This document shows positions 44,025 through 51,366 of a stretch of DNA of 64,000 nt, piece by piece. The notes under the pieces are model-generated. The model was not told the origin of the DNA. It made no database searches and worked only from the letters and a program-made list of their open reading frames with translations. Every line of letters begins with the position of its first letter. Positions within the stretch are counted from its first letter, which is position 1. The translations under genes and the position numbers were made by a program. The DNA comes from Terasakiella sp033100395 (GTDB lineage Bacteria; Pseudomonadota; Alphaproteobacteria; Rhodospirillales; Terasakiellaceae): the NCBI RefSeq assembly GCF_033100395.1, contig NZ_JAWLVJ010000001.1:124001-188000 (forward strand), read 5' to 3'.

Positions 44025-44876
44025 ATGGAAATTTCCTCCCTTAAAATCTTCATCGCAGTGGCAGAAAATGGCAGTGTTTCAACGGCTGCAGAACAGCTTC
44101 ATTGTGTGCAATCCAACGTCACTGCACGCATCAAAAAACTGGAAGAAGAGCTTCAGGTCTCCCTTTTTGTGCGTAAAAGCCGGGGGATGGAACTGAGCAC
44201 ACAAGGGCATGTTTTATTGGATCACGCCTATCAGCTGATCGATATGGAACGCCAAGCCGTACGTGCGGTCAACGCCAGTCTGGATGATGGCGGCACCCTC
44301 TCACTCGGATCCATGGAAACAGCAATGGCTGTCAGGCTTCCGACGCTCTTAAAAGAATTTCACAAACGCCATCCCAAGACAGAACTGTCCGTGCGCACAG
44401 GTACCACAGACGAAATGATCAAAAAAGTGCTGGATCATCAACTGGACTGTGCCATTGTCGGCAGCAAGGTTGAAAGCGACAAGATCGTACAATATCCGTT
44501 TTTTAAAGAACGGCTTGTTCTGGTCAGCACACCGGGTAATGAAAAATCCAGCACCCTGCTGGTTTATCGCAAAGGCTGTGCGTATCGGGCACGTGCGGAA
44601 GAATGGCTGCGTCGCGAAGGACGCCTGCCCTACACCATCATGGAATTCGGCACCCAAGAAGGCATCATCGGCTGCGTCAGCGCCGGACTTGGCGTCACCC
44701 TCTTGCCACAGGAAGTCGCCAAAGGCCTAAGCAAAGACCTGATCATCACTGACTTACCGGACGAGATCGCGGATGTGGATACCTATCTGATTTGCAACAA
44801 AACCACCATCCAGACAAAGCCCATGGAAACCCTGATGGCGCTGACGGCGGAATATGCAGCACTTGAGGCTGCTTAG
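44025..44876 (+). CDS. LysR-family transcriptional regulator
   Basis: A 283-residue regulator: winged helix-turn-helix in residues 1-60 (MEISSLKIFIAVAENGSVSTAAEQLHCVQSNVTARIKKLEEEL) and a LysR substrate-binding domain from about 85 (LPTLLKEFHKRHPKTELSVRTG). GAGGTCGCT precedes the ATG. It is divergent from the YbfB-family transporter, so it probably regulates that gene; the effector is unknown. The stop overlaps the convergent dipeptidase gene by four bases. Confidence 0.92.
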   Translation: MEISSLKIFIAVAENGSVSTAAEQLHCVQSNVTARIKKLEEELQVSLFVRKSRGMELSTQGHVLLDHAYQLIDMERQAVRAVNASLDDGGTLSLGSMETAMAVRLPTLLKEFHKRHPKTELSVRTGTTDEMIKKVLDHQLDCAIVGSKVESDKIVQYPFFKERLVLVSTPGNEKSSTLLVYRKGCAYRARAEEWLRREGRLPYTIMEFGTQEGIIGCVSAGLGVTLLPQEVAKGLSKDLIITDLPDEIADVDTYLICNKTTIQTKPMETLMALTAEYAALEAA

Positions 44877-45427
44877 GTCATCATACTTTCAGGCAGTGCA
44901 CTGTCACTAAAGGTTGGCAGGCGTCGGGCGTTGAAGAGTTGGTAGTGCCACCATTCATTGCGATAAAAGTCCCAGTTTGCAGTGGTCATGATACCCATCA
45001 ATAGGATTCGATTCTGCTGGGCTTCAACCGAGATTTCTTTGTTGCCGTGATGGGACAGCGGTGTGAATTCATCAAATCCTGTGCCCATATCCAGGTCTTT
45101 CCCATCGGGGCCGATCAAGGTCAGATCAATAGCAGCCCCTCGTGAATGGGGCGACCCACGGCGAGGATCGGACAGAAAATCCGGGTCCGGGGTGTGATTC
45201 CACAACTTCCATTGCGCTTCGCTGGGGCGGAACGCATCGAAAATACGGAAGCGATAACCGAGTTTGTCGGCAATATCAATGGCTTCACATAACAATCCCT
45301 CGGCTTCTTCATGCAGGAAACAGAAGGGCTTGGTATAAACGGGTTCATCGGTGAAATTATCTGCTGTGGCATATTTCATATCCAGAACCACATTGTGAGA
45401 TTTTTCCGTTATTTCGATCAGCGCCAT
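44873..45427 (-). CDS. D-alanyl-D-alanine dipeptidase (VanX/DdpX family)
   Basis: A 184-residue zinc peptidase of the M15D family. It carries SxHxxGxAxD (SPHSRGAAIDLT) and the EWWH motif (NEWWHYQLF), which supply the zinc ligands and catalytic Glu. DdpX homologs cleave free D-Ala-D-Ala for cell-wall recycling or as a carbon source; VanX homologs serve in vancomycin resistance, which nothing nearby supports. No other van or ddp gene is adjacent. The start (MALIEITEKSHN) at 45425-45427 is the only ATG at the N-terminus. Confidence 0.9.
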   Translation of the reverse strand: MALIEITEKSHNVVLDMKYATADNFTDEPVYTKPFCFLHEEAEGLLCEAIDIADKLGYRFRIFDAFRPSEAQWKLWNHTPDPDFLSDPRRGSPHSRGAAIDLTLIGPDGKDLDMGTGFDEFTPLSHHGNKEISVEAQQNRILLMGIMTTANWDFYRNEWWHYQLFNARRLPTFSDSALPESMMT

Positions 45428-45505
45428 GAACCTGTTCTACCTGTTGATGAATGAAGGGGTTTCACAGTATAAGAGGCCATTGGTTGATAAAAGGTAAGCT
45501 TCCCT

Positions 45506-46189
45506 ATGAAGATTTTGGCAATGGATAGCGCAGCGGCGGCCTGTTCGGTTGCGCTGCTGGCAGATGATCAGATCATCGCCCATGACTTTCAGGAAATGAC
45601 GCGCGGTCATGCAAGTGAACTACTGCCCATGGTCGAGGCTGTACTGGAGAACGCCAGCCAGTCTGTGGAAGAGATGGACGCCATTGCCGTGACTGTTGGA
45701 CCGGGTGGTTTTACAGGTCTTCGCATTGCCTTGGCTTGCGCACGTGGTTTCGGCGTTGCAGCCAAACGTCCGGTGATCGGGGTGACCACGCTGGAAGCCC
45801 TGGCCTATGGGGAACAGGATCGTGACCGGCCGCTTCTGTGTGCACTGGATGCCAAACGGGCTGATCTTTATGCCCAATATTATAATGTTGATGGCACGCC
45901 CCTGAGCGACCCGGTTGCGCGCATGCCTGAAGATATCGTCATGATGGCGCCAAAAGATGCCGAAGAGATTCTGGTTGCCGGAGATTGTTTTGCCCGCCTG
46001 AAACCTTTATTTGAAGAACGCGGCATAACAGCATTTGAAACGGCTTCACGCCTGCCGGATGCCCAGCATATTGCCAGATGTGCCGCCAGCAAAGGCATCC
46101 CGAATGACCCGAACGCGCGCCCATCAGCTTTCTATATCCGTCCACCGGATGCAGAACTGCCCAAAAACGGTGGACGTCTACGCCCATGA
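45506..46189 (+). CDS. tsaB: tRNA threonylcarbamoyladenosine biosynthesis protein TsaB
   Basis: Accessory protein of the TsaBDE complex that makes t6A37 in ANN-decoding tRNAs. The 227-residue protein has the ASKHA-type N-terminus MKILAMDSAAAACSVALLAD, and MTRGHASELLPMVEAVLE, plus VTVGPGGFTGLRIALACARGF, which are TsaB hallmarks. The degraded catalytic half typical of TsaB fits the length. The stop overlaps rimI's ATG (ATGA at 46186-46189), a common tsaB-rimI pair. Confidence 0.95.
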   Translation: MKILAMDSAAAACSVALLADDQIIAHDFQEMTRGHASELLPMVEAVLENASQSVEEMDAIAVTVGPGGFTGLRIALACARGFGVAAKRPVIGVTTLEALAYGEQDRDRPLLCALDAKRADLYAQYYNVDGTPLSDPVARMPEDIVMMAPKDAEEILVAGDCFARLKPLFEERGITAFETASRLPDAQHIARCAASKGIPNDPNARPSAFYIRPPDAELPKNGGRLRP

Positions 46190-46617
46190 CGATTGTAGAG
46201 CTATACCCCATCCATGCGAAAATCATCGCCAAGCTTCACAAAGACAGCTTTGATGAAAACTGGACAGCCAAAGCTTTTGCTGACCTGATTGGTCTGCCCG
46301 CAAGCTTCGGCTTTATCATGATGCAGGAGGATGAACCTGTCGGATTTATTCTCTGCCAAGGTGATGAGTGCGAATCTGAAATTATTACAATTTCGACTAA
46401 TCCGAGTGCGCGACGTCAAGGAATTGCGCGAAATTTGCTGAACGCGGCCTTAAAAAAGACCGAAAAAATATTCCTAGAGGTTGCAAAAGATAATTCAATC
46501 GCACGTTTATTTTACACTGAAGCCGGATTTAGCAAAGTCGGGGTGCGCAAAAACTATTATAAACGAGCCGACAACAGCACAATCGATGCCATTGTTATGG
46601 AAAAAATGCGCAATTAA
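46186..46617 (+). CDS. rimI: ribosomal-protein-alanine N-acetyltransferase RimI-like
   Basis: A 143-residue GNAT acetyltransferase, coupled to tsaB as in many genomes. The acetyl-CoA-binding motif is seen in TISTNPSARRQGIARNLLNAAL and the C-terminal half LEVAKDNSIARLFYTEAGF. RimI acetylates ribosomal protein S18; the assignment here rests on the gene pair and length. It ends three bases before the stop of the convergent TusA-like gene. Confidence 0.9.
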   Translation: MTIVELYPIHAKIIAKLHKDSFDENWTAKAFADLIGLPASFGFIMMQEDEPVGFILCQGDECESEIITISTNPSARRQGIARNLLNAALKKTEKIFLEVAKDNSIARLFYTEAGFSKVGVRKNYYKRADNSTIDAIVMEKMRN

Positions 46618-46620
46618 CGC

Positions 46621-46881
46621 TTATTTTTCGATCCACAATTTGTAGGTTTTCCCATCATCCTGGGCTTCTGTGCATAATATAGAGTGCCCCAATTCCTGTG
46701 CTGAGAGAGGAACATTCTTTAATGGTTCCCCATCATTCAACAAGACTTCAAGAACTTGGCCGTCTTCCATTTTCTCCAGACGCAGTTTTGTCTTAACGAA
46801 AGTCATCGGACATGTATCAGAGGTTATATCTATAAAAGAATCTGAAGTAATGTCAGATTTTTTACTCAATTGATTAGTCAT
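46621..46881 (-). CDS. TusA/SirA-family sulfur-carrier-like protein
   Basis: An 86-residue protein of the TusA family, small proteins with a persulfide-forming cysteine. The region DITSDTCPMTFVKTKLRLEKM keeps the cysteine of the CPxP motif but reads CPMT, lacking the second proline. VLLNDGEPLKNVPLSAQELGHSI matches the family C-terminus. A role in sulfur relay or redox is possible but not assigned. The start (MTNQLSKKSDITSD) is chosen at 46879-46881; an ATG at 46935 would add 18 residues. It is divergent from mucR. Confidence 0.78.
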   Translation of the reverse strand: MTNQLSKKSDITSDSFIDITSDTCPMTFVKTKLRLEKMEDGQVLEVLLNDGEPLKNVPLSAQELGHSILCTEAQDDGKTYKLWIEK

Positions 46882-46888
46882 TAATTTC

Positions 46889-46917
46889 TTGTCACTTTTT
46901 TGAAATACACCTATATA
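46889..46917 (+). promoter_or_regulatory. putative sigma-70 promoter of mucR
   Basis: TTGTCA (46889-46894) and TATATA (46912-46917) with a 17-base spacer, then an AGGAG ribosome site nine bases before the mucR ATG at 46956. Confidence 0.6.
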
Positions 46918-46955
46918 CCATCTGTCAAACAACACAGATTTAGGAGTGTTCTACC

Positions 46956-47363
46956 ATGAGCGAGCAACCCAGCAAACTTGAACTTTTGGAGCTGACGTCA
47001 GAAATCGTCTCAGCTCATGTCAGCAACAACTCCGTCAGCACTGGTGATTTGCCCCAATTGATCGAAGATGTCTATCGGACTTTAGGCACAGTTGGCGAAA
47101 AACCGGAAGAAAAAGAAAAGCTTCAGCCAGCCGTTCCCGTCAAAAAATCAATCCAGCAGGATTATATCATTTGTCTGGAAGACGGCAAAAAACTGAAAAT
47201 GCTGAAGCGTCACCTGAAAACAGCCTACAACATGACACCGGAAGAGTATCGCGACAAATGGAACCTGCCATCTGATTATCCGATGGTTGCGCCAAACTAC
47301 GCCGAACACCGCAGTAACCTGGCGAAGAAAATCGGCCTGGGTACACGTGCACGTAAGAAGTAA
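46956..47363 (+). CDS. Ros/MucR-family transcriptional regulator with incomplete zinc finger
   Basis: A 135-residue regulator with the MucR/Ros core (DYIICLEDGKKLKMLKRHL, MTPEEYRDKWNLPSDYPMVAPNYAEHRS). Members of this family bind AT-rich, imperfectly specific sites and act globally on motility, exopolysaccharide and the cell cycle in alphaproteobacteria. The canonical zinc finger CxxC is not intact: the first position is C, but the next ligand position reads ED (CLED), and the second histidine is not obvious. It may fold without zinc, as reported for some homologs. A bidirectional terminator follows at 47415. Confidence 0.9.
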   Translation: MSEQPSKLELLELTSEIVSAHVSNNSVSTGDLPQLIEDVYRTLGTVGEKPEEKEKLQPAVPVKKSIQQDYIICLEDGKKLKMLKRHLKTAYNMTPEEYRDKWNLPSDYPMVAPNYAEHRSNLAKKIGLGTRARKK

Positions 47364-47374
47364 TCCTTCTATTT

Positions 47375-47401
47375 GTCATCCCGGAATAAATCCGGGATGA
47401 C
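47375..47401. repeat. palindromic repeat GTCATCCCGGA/TCCGGGATGAC
   Basis: Perfect 11-bp inverted repeat with a 5-base loop (ATAAA), right after mucR. Shares the GTCATnCC...GGnATGAC frame with the elements at 49657, 58151 and 62087. Confidence 0.7.
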
Positions 47402-47414
47402 AGTATATAGATAC

Positions 47415-47453
47415 AAAAAAGGCCTCTTGAGAAATTCCCAAGAGGCCTTTTTC
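47415..47453. terminator. bidirectional terminator between mucR and argG
   Basis: Stem AAAAAGGCCTCTT (47416-47428) / AAGAGGCCTTTTT (47440-47452), 11-base loop, perfect, with A and T tracts on either side. Suits both convergent genes. Confidence 0.9.
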
Positions 47454-47473
47454 TTATTTCATTAAACCAGAGC

Positions 47474-48694
47474 TTAGCCGACGTGGCCCATGTCTGGTTT
47501 CACGGCTGACATACGCAGACGCAGCGCATTCAGCTTGATAAAGCCTTCTGCATCGCGCTGATCGTATACTTCATCTTCTTCGAACGTTACATGTTCTTCA
47601 GAATAAAGCGACTGGTCAGACTTGCGGCCCACAACAATAACGTTGCCTTTATAGAGTTTCAGGCGAACAACACCGGACACATTTTCTTGTGTGCTGTCGA
47701 TCAGGGCCTGAATGGCCGCACGTTCTGGAGACCACCAGAAACCGTTATAGATCAGTTCTGCATAACGAGGCATCAATTCATCTTTCAAATGGCCTGCATT
47801 CCGATCCAGTGTAATGGATTCCATGGCACGGTGCGCGGTCAGCATAATAGTGCCACCTGGTGTTTCGTAAACGCCGCGCGATTTCATACCCACAAAACGG
47901 TTTTCAACCAGATCCAGACGACCAATACCGTTCTTGCCAGCCACTTCGTTCAGCGCTGTCAGCATGGCAGCCGGAGACAGTTTTTCACCGTTCAGCTTGA
48001 CTGGGTCCCCTTTTTCATATTCGATCTCGATGAATGTAGGCTCATCCGGTGCGTTTTCAGGTGAAACGGTACGCAGGAACATGTCTTCTGAATATTCTGT
48101 CCATGGATCTTCCAGCGCTTTACCTTCATAAGAGATATGCAACAGGTTCGCATCCATAGAATAAGGCGCTTCACCAAACTTGTCTTTTGGGACCGGGATC
48201 TGGTGCTGTTGGGCATATTCGATCAGTTTGGTACGGGAATTCAAATCCCACTCACGCCATGGCGCGATCACCTTGATGTCTGGCTGCAAGCCATAATAAC
48301 CCAGTTCGAAACGAACCTGATCGTTGCCTTTACCCGTTGCACCGTGAGAAACCGCATCAGCGCCAACTTCGCGTGCAATCTCGATCTGACGCTTGGCGAT
48401 CAGGGGACGCGCGATAGATGTACCCAGCAGATAAACCCCCTCATAAACCGCATTGGCGCGAAACATGGGGAAAACGAAATCGCGAACGAATTCTTCACGC
48501 AGGTCATCAATAAAGATTTCCTTGATACCCAGCAGCTCAGCTTTTTTGCGTGCAGGCTCTACTTCTTCACCCTGACCGAGGTCAGCTGTGAAGGTCACCA
48601 CTTCACAGTTATAGGTATCTTGCAGCCATTTCAGGATGATGGATGTGTCCAAACCACCGGAATAGGCCAGTACTACTTTTTTGATGTCGCTCAT
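47474..48694 (-). CDS. argG: argininosuccinate synthase
   Basis: Joins citrulline and aspartate in arginine synthesis, using ATP. The 406-residue protein has the N-type PP-loop AYSGGLDTSIIL, and conserved stretches (SHGATGKGNDQVRFELG, APWREWD, SYEGKALEDPW) of the family. It is a single gene flanked by a terminator on its 3' side. AAGGCGATTAGAAT precedes the ATG at 48692-48694. Confidence 0.97.
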   Translation of the reverse strand: MSDIKKVVLAYSGGLDTSIILKWLQDTYNCEVVTFTADLGQGEEVEPARKKAELLGIKEIFIDDLREEFVRDFVFPMFRANAVYEGVYLLGTSIARPLIAKRQIEIAREVGADAVSHGATGKGNDQVRFELGYYGLQPDIKVIAPWREWDLNSRTKLIEYAQQHQIPVPKDKFGEAPYSMDANLLHISYEGKALEDPWTEYSEDMFLRTVSPENAPDEPTFIEIEYEKGDPVKLNGEKLSPAAMLTALNEVAGKNGIGRLDLVENRFVGMKSRGVYETPGGTIMLTAHRAMESITLDRNAGHLKDELMPRYAELIYNGFWWSPERAAIQALIDSTQENVSGVVRLKLYKGNVIVVGRKSDQSLYSEEHVTFEEDEVYDQRDAEGFIKLNALRLRMSAVKPDMGHVG

Positions 48695-48841
48695 ATTCTA
48701 ATCGCCTTCAAAACAGGTCATGTCAATTTGGCCCGAAAATAAGCCATCAGAGGGACAAGAGCAAGGGGTCTTTTGTTTGCCTTTCCCCAGCGCTTCTGCT
48801 AGCGTCCGGAAAAATATGAATTTGAGATTTGGAGCATCAAA

Positions 48842-49645
48842 ATGAAAATCGGTATTGTGGGCTGTGCAGGCCGCATGGGTCGTATGTTGGTTCAGGCCGT
48901 TGTCAACGCCGAAGGCGCAGAACTGGCGGGCGGCACAGAACGCGAAGGCTCGCCTTTTGTAGGCCAAGACCCGGCTGTTGTGTCCGGCGAGGTACCAAGC
49001 GGAGCCAAGATCATCACCGATGCGGAAGAACTGTTTGCAAATAGTGATGCGGTGATCGATTTCACTGCGCCCGCCGCAACCATCGAGCACGCCAAGCTGG
49101 CCGCCAAACACGGCACCAACCTGGTAATTGGTACAACGGGTCTGAGCGCGGATGACCAGGCCATCATTGATGAAGCAGCCAAATCCACCACGGTTATTCA
49201 GGCAACAAACATGAGCATGGGCGTGAACCTTGCTTTTGCCATCACGGAAAAAGTTGCCAGCATGCTGGATGACAACTGGGATATCGAAGTTGTGGAAATG
49301 CACCACAAACATAAAGTCGATGCCCCTTCCGGTACCGCACTCAGCCTGGGCAAAGCCGCCGCTGCGGGTCGTGGTGTTGATCTGGATGAAGTTGCCGATA
49401 AAGTGCGCGACGGCATTACGGGTGAACGCAAAAAAGGCGATATCGGTTTTGCAACGCTGCGCGGTGGTGACGTGGTTGGTGAACACACCGTCGTCTTCGC
49501 CATCGAAGGCGAACGATTCGAGATTACCCACAAAGCTTCCAGCCGCGTGATCTTTGCACGCGGTGCGGTAAACGCTGCGCTTTGGACCCAAAAGGCCGAG
49601 AACGGCATCTTTGATATGCAGGACGTTTTGGGGCTGAAAGAGTAA
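48842..49645 (+). CDS. dapB: 4-hydroxy-tetrahydrodipicolinate reductase
   Basis: Second step of the diaminopimelate/lysine branch. The 267-residue protein has the NAD(P)-binding motif GCAGRMGR at the N-terminus, EMHHKHKVDAPSGTAL (catalytic His-Lys region) and GERKKGDIGFATLRGGDVVGEH near the C-terminus. GGAGCATCAAA precedes the ATG. It lies 57 bases before nth, with a palindromic repeat between. Confidence 0.96.
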   Translation: MKIGIVGCAGRMGRMLVQAVVNAEGAELAGGTEREGSPFVGQDPAVVSGEVPSGAKIITDAEELFANSDAVIDFTAPAATIEHAKLAAKHGTNLVIGTTGLSADDQAIIDEAAKSTTVIQATNMSMGVNLAFAITEKVASMLDDNWDIEVVEMHHKHKVDAPSGTALSLGKAAAAGRGVDLDEVADKVRDGITGERKKGDIGFATLRGGDVVGEHTVVFAIEGERFEITHKASSRVIFARGAVNAALWTQKAENGIFDMQDVLGLKE

Positions 49646-49656
49646 CTCCCTTCACC

Positions 49657-49689
49657 GTCATCCCTGCGCAGGCAGGGTTCTGGAATGAC
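49657..49689. repeat. palindromic repeat between dapB and nth
   Basis: GTCATCCCTGC ... GCAGGG ... TGGAATGAC, an imperfect inverted repeat of the same family as 47375, 58151 and 62087. Confidence 0.65.
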
Positions 49690-49702
49690 AGGATTTCTAA
49701 CT

Positions 49703-50335
49703 ATGAAAAAAGCTGATCGCATTGAATTCTTCCGCCGTCTGGAAGAAGATAATCCCGAACCCAAAGGGGAATTGAACTATACCAATCCCTATACTTTGCT
49801 GGTGGCTGTGGCCTTGTCCGCGCAAGCTACAGATATCGGGGTGAACAAGGCGACAGAAGCTCTTTTCAAAGTGATCTCTACCCCGCAGGAAATGCTTGAT
49901 CTGGGAGAAGCAAAGCTCAAGGACTATATCAAGACCATCGGGCTTTATAATTCCAAAGCCAAGAACGTCATGAAGGCAGCGCAGATGCTGGTCGATAACC
50001 ACGACGGCATCGTGCCCAATGACCAGGCCGCCCTTGAAAAGCTGCCCGGTGTGGGACGCAAGACCGCAAATGTGGTACGTTCCATGGCTTGGGGTGTGCC
50101 CACCATTGCGGTTGATACCCATGTCTTTCGCGTCGCCAACCGCACAGGTATGGCCTTGGGGAAGACAGTTTTGGAAGTGGAAAAGAAACTTCTGAAATGC
50201 ATCCCCAAAGACTATCTCTTCCACGCGCACCACTGGCTGATCCTGCATGGTCGCTATATCTGCAAAGCCCGCAAGCCTGACTGCGAGAAATGCAAGGTCT
50301 ACGACCTCTGTAACTATAAAGCCAAAACGGTTTAG
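49703..50335 (+). CDS. nth: endonuclease III (DNA glycosylase/AP lyase)
   Basis: Removes oxidised pyrimidines. The 210-residue protein has the helix-hairpin-helix LPGVGRKTANVV with the catalytic Lys, the VDTHVFRVANR Asp region, and the 4Fe-4S motif C-x6-C-x2-C-x5-C (CKARKPDCEKCKVYDLC) at the end. The start at 49703 (MKKADRIEFF) has AGGATTTCTAACT upstream; an in-frame ATG 6 codons earlier lies in the repeat. Normal length and motifs. Confidence 0.96.
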   Translation: MKKADRIEFFRRLEEDNPEPKGELNYTNPYTLLVAVALSAQATDIGVNKATEALFKVISTPQEMLDLGEAKLKDYIKTIGLYNSKAKNVMKAAQMLVDNHDGIVPNDQAALEKLPGVGRKTANVVRSMAWGVPTIAVDTHVFRVANRTGMALGKTVLEVEKKLLKCIPKDYLFHAHHWLILHGRYICKARKPDCEKCKVYDLCNYKAKTV

Positions 50336-50380
50336 TTTCTCTTTTTTGAAAGCTGTTTTAATCAATTCTAAAAAGCTGCC

Positions 50381-50410
50381 TTGACATATTCCTATATGGG
50401 TATATATTAT
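50381..50410 (+). promoter_or_regulatory. putative promoter and operator of the arsR-type gene
   Basis: TTGACA (50381-50386) and TATATT (50403-50408, 16-base spacer) or TATTAT (50405-50410) lie immediately before the ATG at 50415. The spacer region ATATTCCTATATGGGTATAT is an approximate palindrome and may be the regulator's own site. The transcription start would fall at or within a few bases of the ATG. Confidence 0.6.
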
Positions 50411-50414
50411 CCGC

Positions 50415-50750
50415 ATGTCCAGATTGAAAACCACACATGATGTCTTTAGCGCCATTGGGGAACCCAAGCGCCGCACGCTGATCGAAGAGCTTGTCAAAAA
50501 AGAAATGACAGTGAACGAGTTGGTAGAAGTGGTGCATTGGCCCCAGCCCATGGTGTCCAAACATCTGAAAGTTCTACGCGAAGTCCAGATTGTGACGGAA
50601 CGCCGACAGGGACGGTTTCGATTTTACCGCGTACAGCCCGAAAAACTGCGCCCCATTCAGGAATGGATGCACAAGTTTGAGGAATATTGGGGCGGGACCA
50701 TGGATCAACTGGATCAATATCTCACCGACATTCAAGAAAAAGGCAGCTGA
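50415..50750 (+). CDS. ArsR-family winged-helix regulator (non-metal type)
   Basis: A 111-residue ArsR-type HTH protein: HDVFSAIGEPKRRTLIEELV, then the recognition region VNELVEVVHWPQPMVSKHLKVLREV and a beta wing (ERRQGRFRFYRVQPEKL). It lacks the ELCVCDL metal-binding motif, so it is the type that pairs with SRPBCC/AHSA1 genes. There is no ribosome site before the ATG, fitting a leaderless message. It is one base from the following SRPBCC gene, so the two form an operon. Confidence 0.9.
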   Translation: MSRLKTTHDVFSAIGEPKRRTLIEELVKKEMTVNELVEVVHWPQPMVSKHLKVLREVQIVTERRQGRFRFYRVQPEKLRPIQEWMHKFEEYWGGTMDQLDQYLTDIQEKGS

Positions 50751-50751
50751 C

Positions 50752-51258
50752 ATGAGCGAAATTAAAGTCATTCCGTCCAAAATCGAACGAGAATTCAATG
50801 CGCCGCGCCAATTGGTCTTTGATGCCTGGACGCAGGTCGAACATCTCAACAACTGGATGTTCCCCATGCCGGGCTGTTCTTGTGAGTATGTCAGTGCGGA
50901 TATCAAAGATGGCGGTACATCGCTTCATAAAATCACCATGCCAAATGGTCATGAAATGTGGCTCTTCACCAAATTTGAAGAAGTCAGATCCCCTGAAAAA
51001 CTTGTCTTCCTGCAATATATGTCCAATGCTGAGGGTGAGATCGTCCATATGAAACATGTGCCCAACTGGCCCAAAGACATGCTGGCAACCCTTACCTTTG
51101 AAGAAACCCTCGATGGCAAAACAAAACTGACCTTCCTATGGGAGCCACGAAATCCAACAGTTGAAGAGCTGCAGGCCTTCGAAGCCACCCGTTCTGATCA
51201 CGATAAAGGCTGGGGCGCAGGCATGGCACAGTTGGAAGCCTACCTCGCAACCCTTTAA
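50752..51258 (+). CDS. SRPBCC/AHSA1-family protein (Activator of Hsp90 ATPase-like)
   Basis: A 168-residue START/Bet v1-type fold of the AHSA1 group: IEREFNAPRQLVFDAWTQVEHLNNWM and TFEETLDGKTKLTFLWEPRN. The family commonly pairs with ArsR-type regulators; the ligand and cellular role are unknown. The start at 50752 (MSEIKVIPS) has AAGGCAGCTGAC upstream and lies one base after the arsR-type stop, so they are co-expressed. Confidence 0.9.
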   Translation: MSEIKVIPSKIEREFNAPRQLVFDAWTQVEHLNNWMFPMPGCSCEYVSADIKDGGTSLHKITMPNGHEMWLFTKFEEVRSPEKLVFLQYMSNAEGEIVHMKHVPNWPKDMLATLTFEETLDGKTKLTFLWEPRNPTVEELQAFEATRSDHDKGWGAGMAQLEAYLATL

Positions 51259-51260
51259 AT

Positions 51261-51296
51261 CTGCGCTATACATTAGGGTTAACCTATATAGCGCAG
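51261..51296. other. strong inverted repeat after the SRPBCC gene
   Basis: Perfect stem CTGCGCTATA (51261-51270) / TATAGCGCAG (51287-51296) with AGGGTTAACCT in the loop, but no T-tract. It may be a terminator-like or mRNA-stabilising element, or an operator in the promoter region of the next gene. Confidence 0.4.
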
Positions 51297-51366
51297 GGAC
51301 ATTACTTACTATCTTGAAAGGTCAGTTTACTTTATATTTAAGCCGTTATTGACGTTCCTGGGATGG

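Noticed and set aside
44873..45427. Vancomycin-resistance role for the D-Ala-D-Ala dipeptidase
   Set aside because: No vanH, vanA or vanRS-type genes nearby; DdpX-like recycling is the simpler reading.
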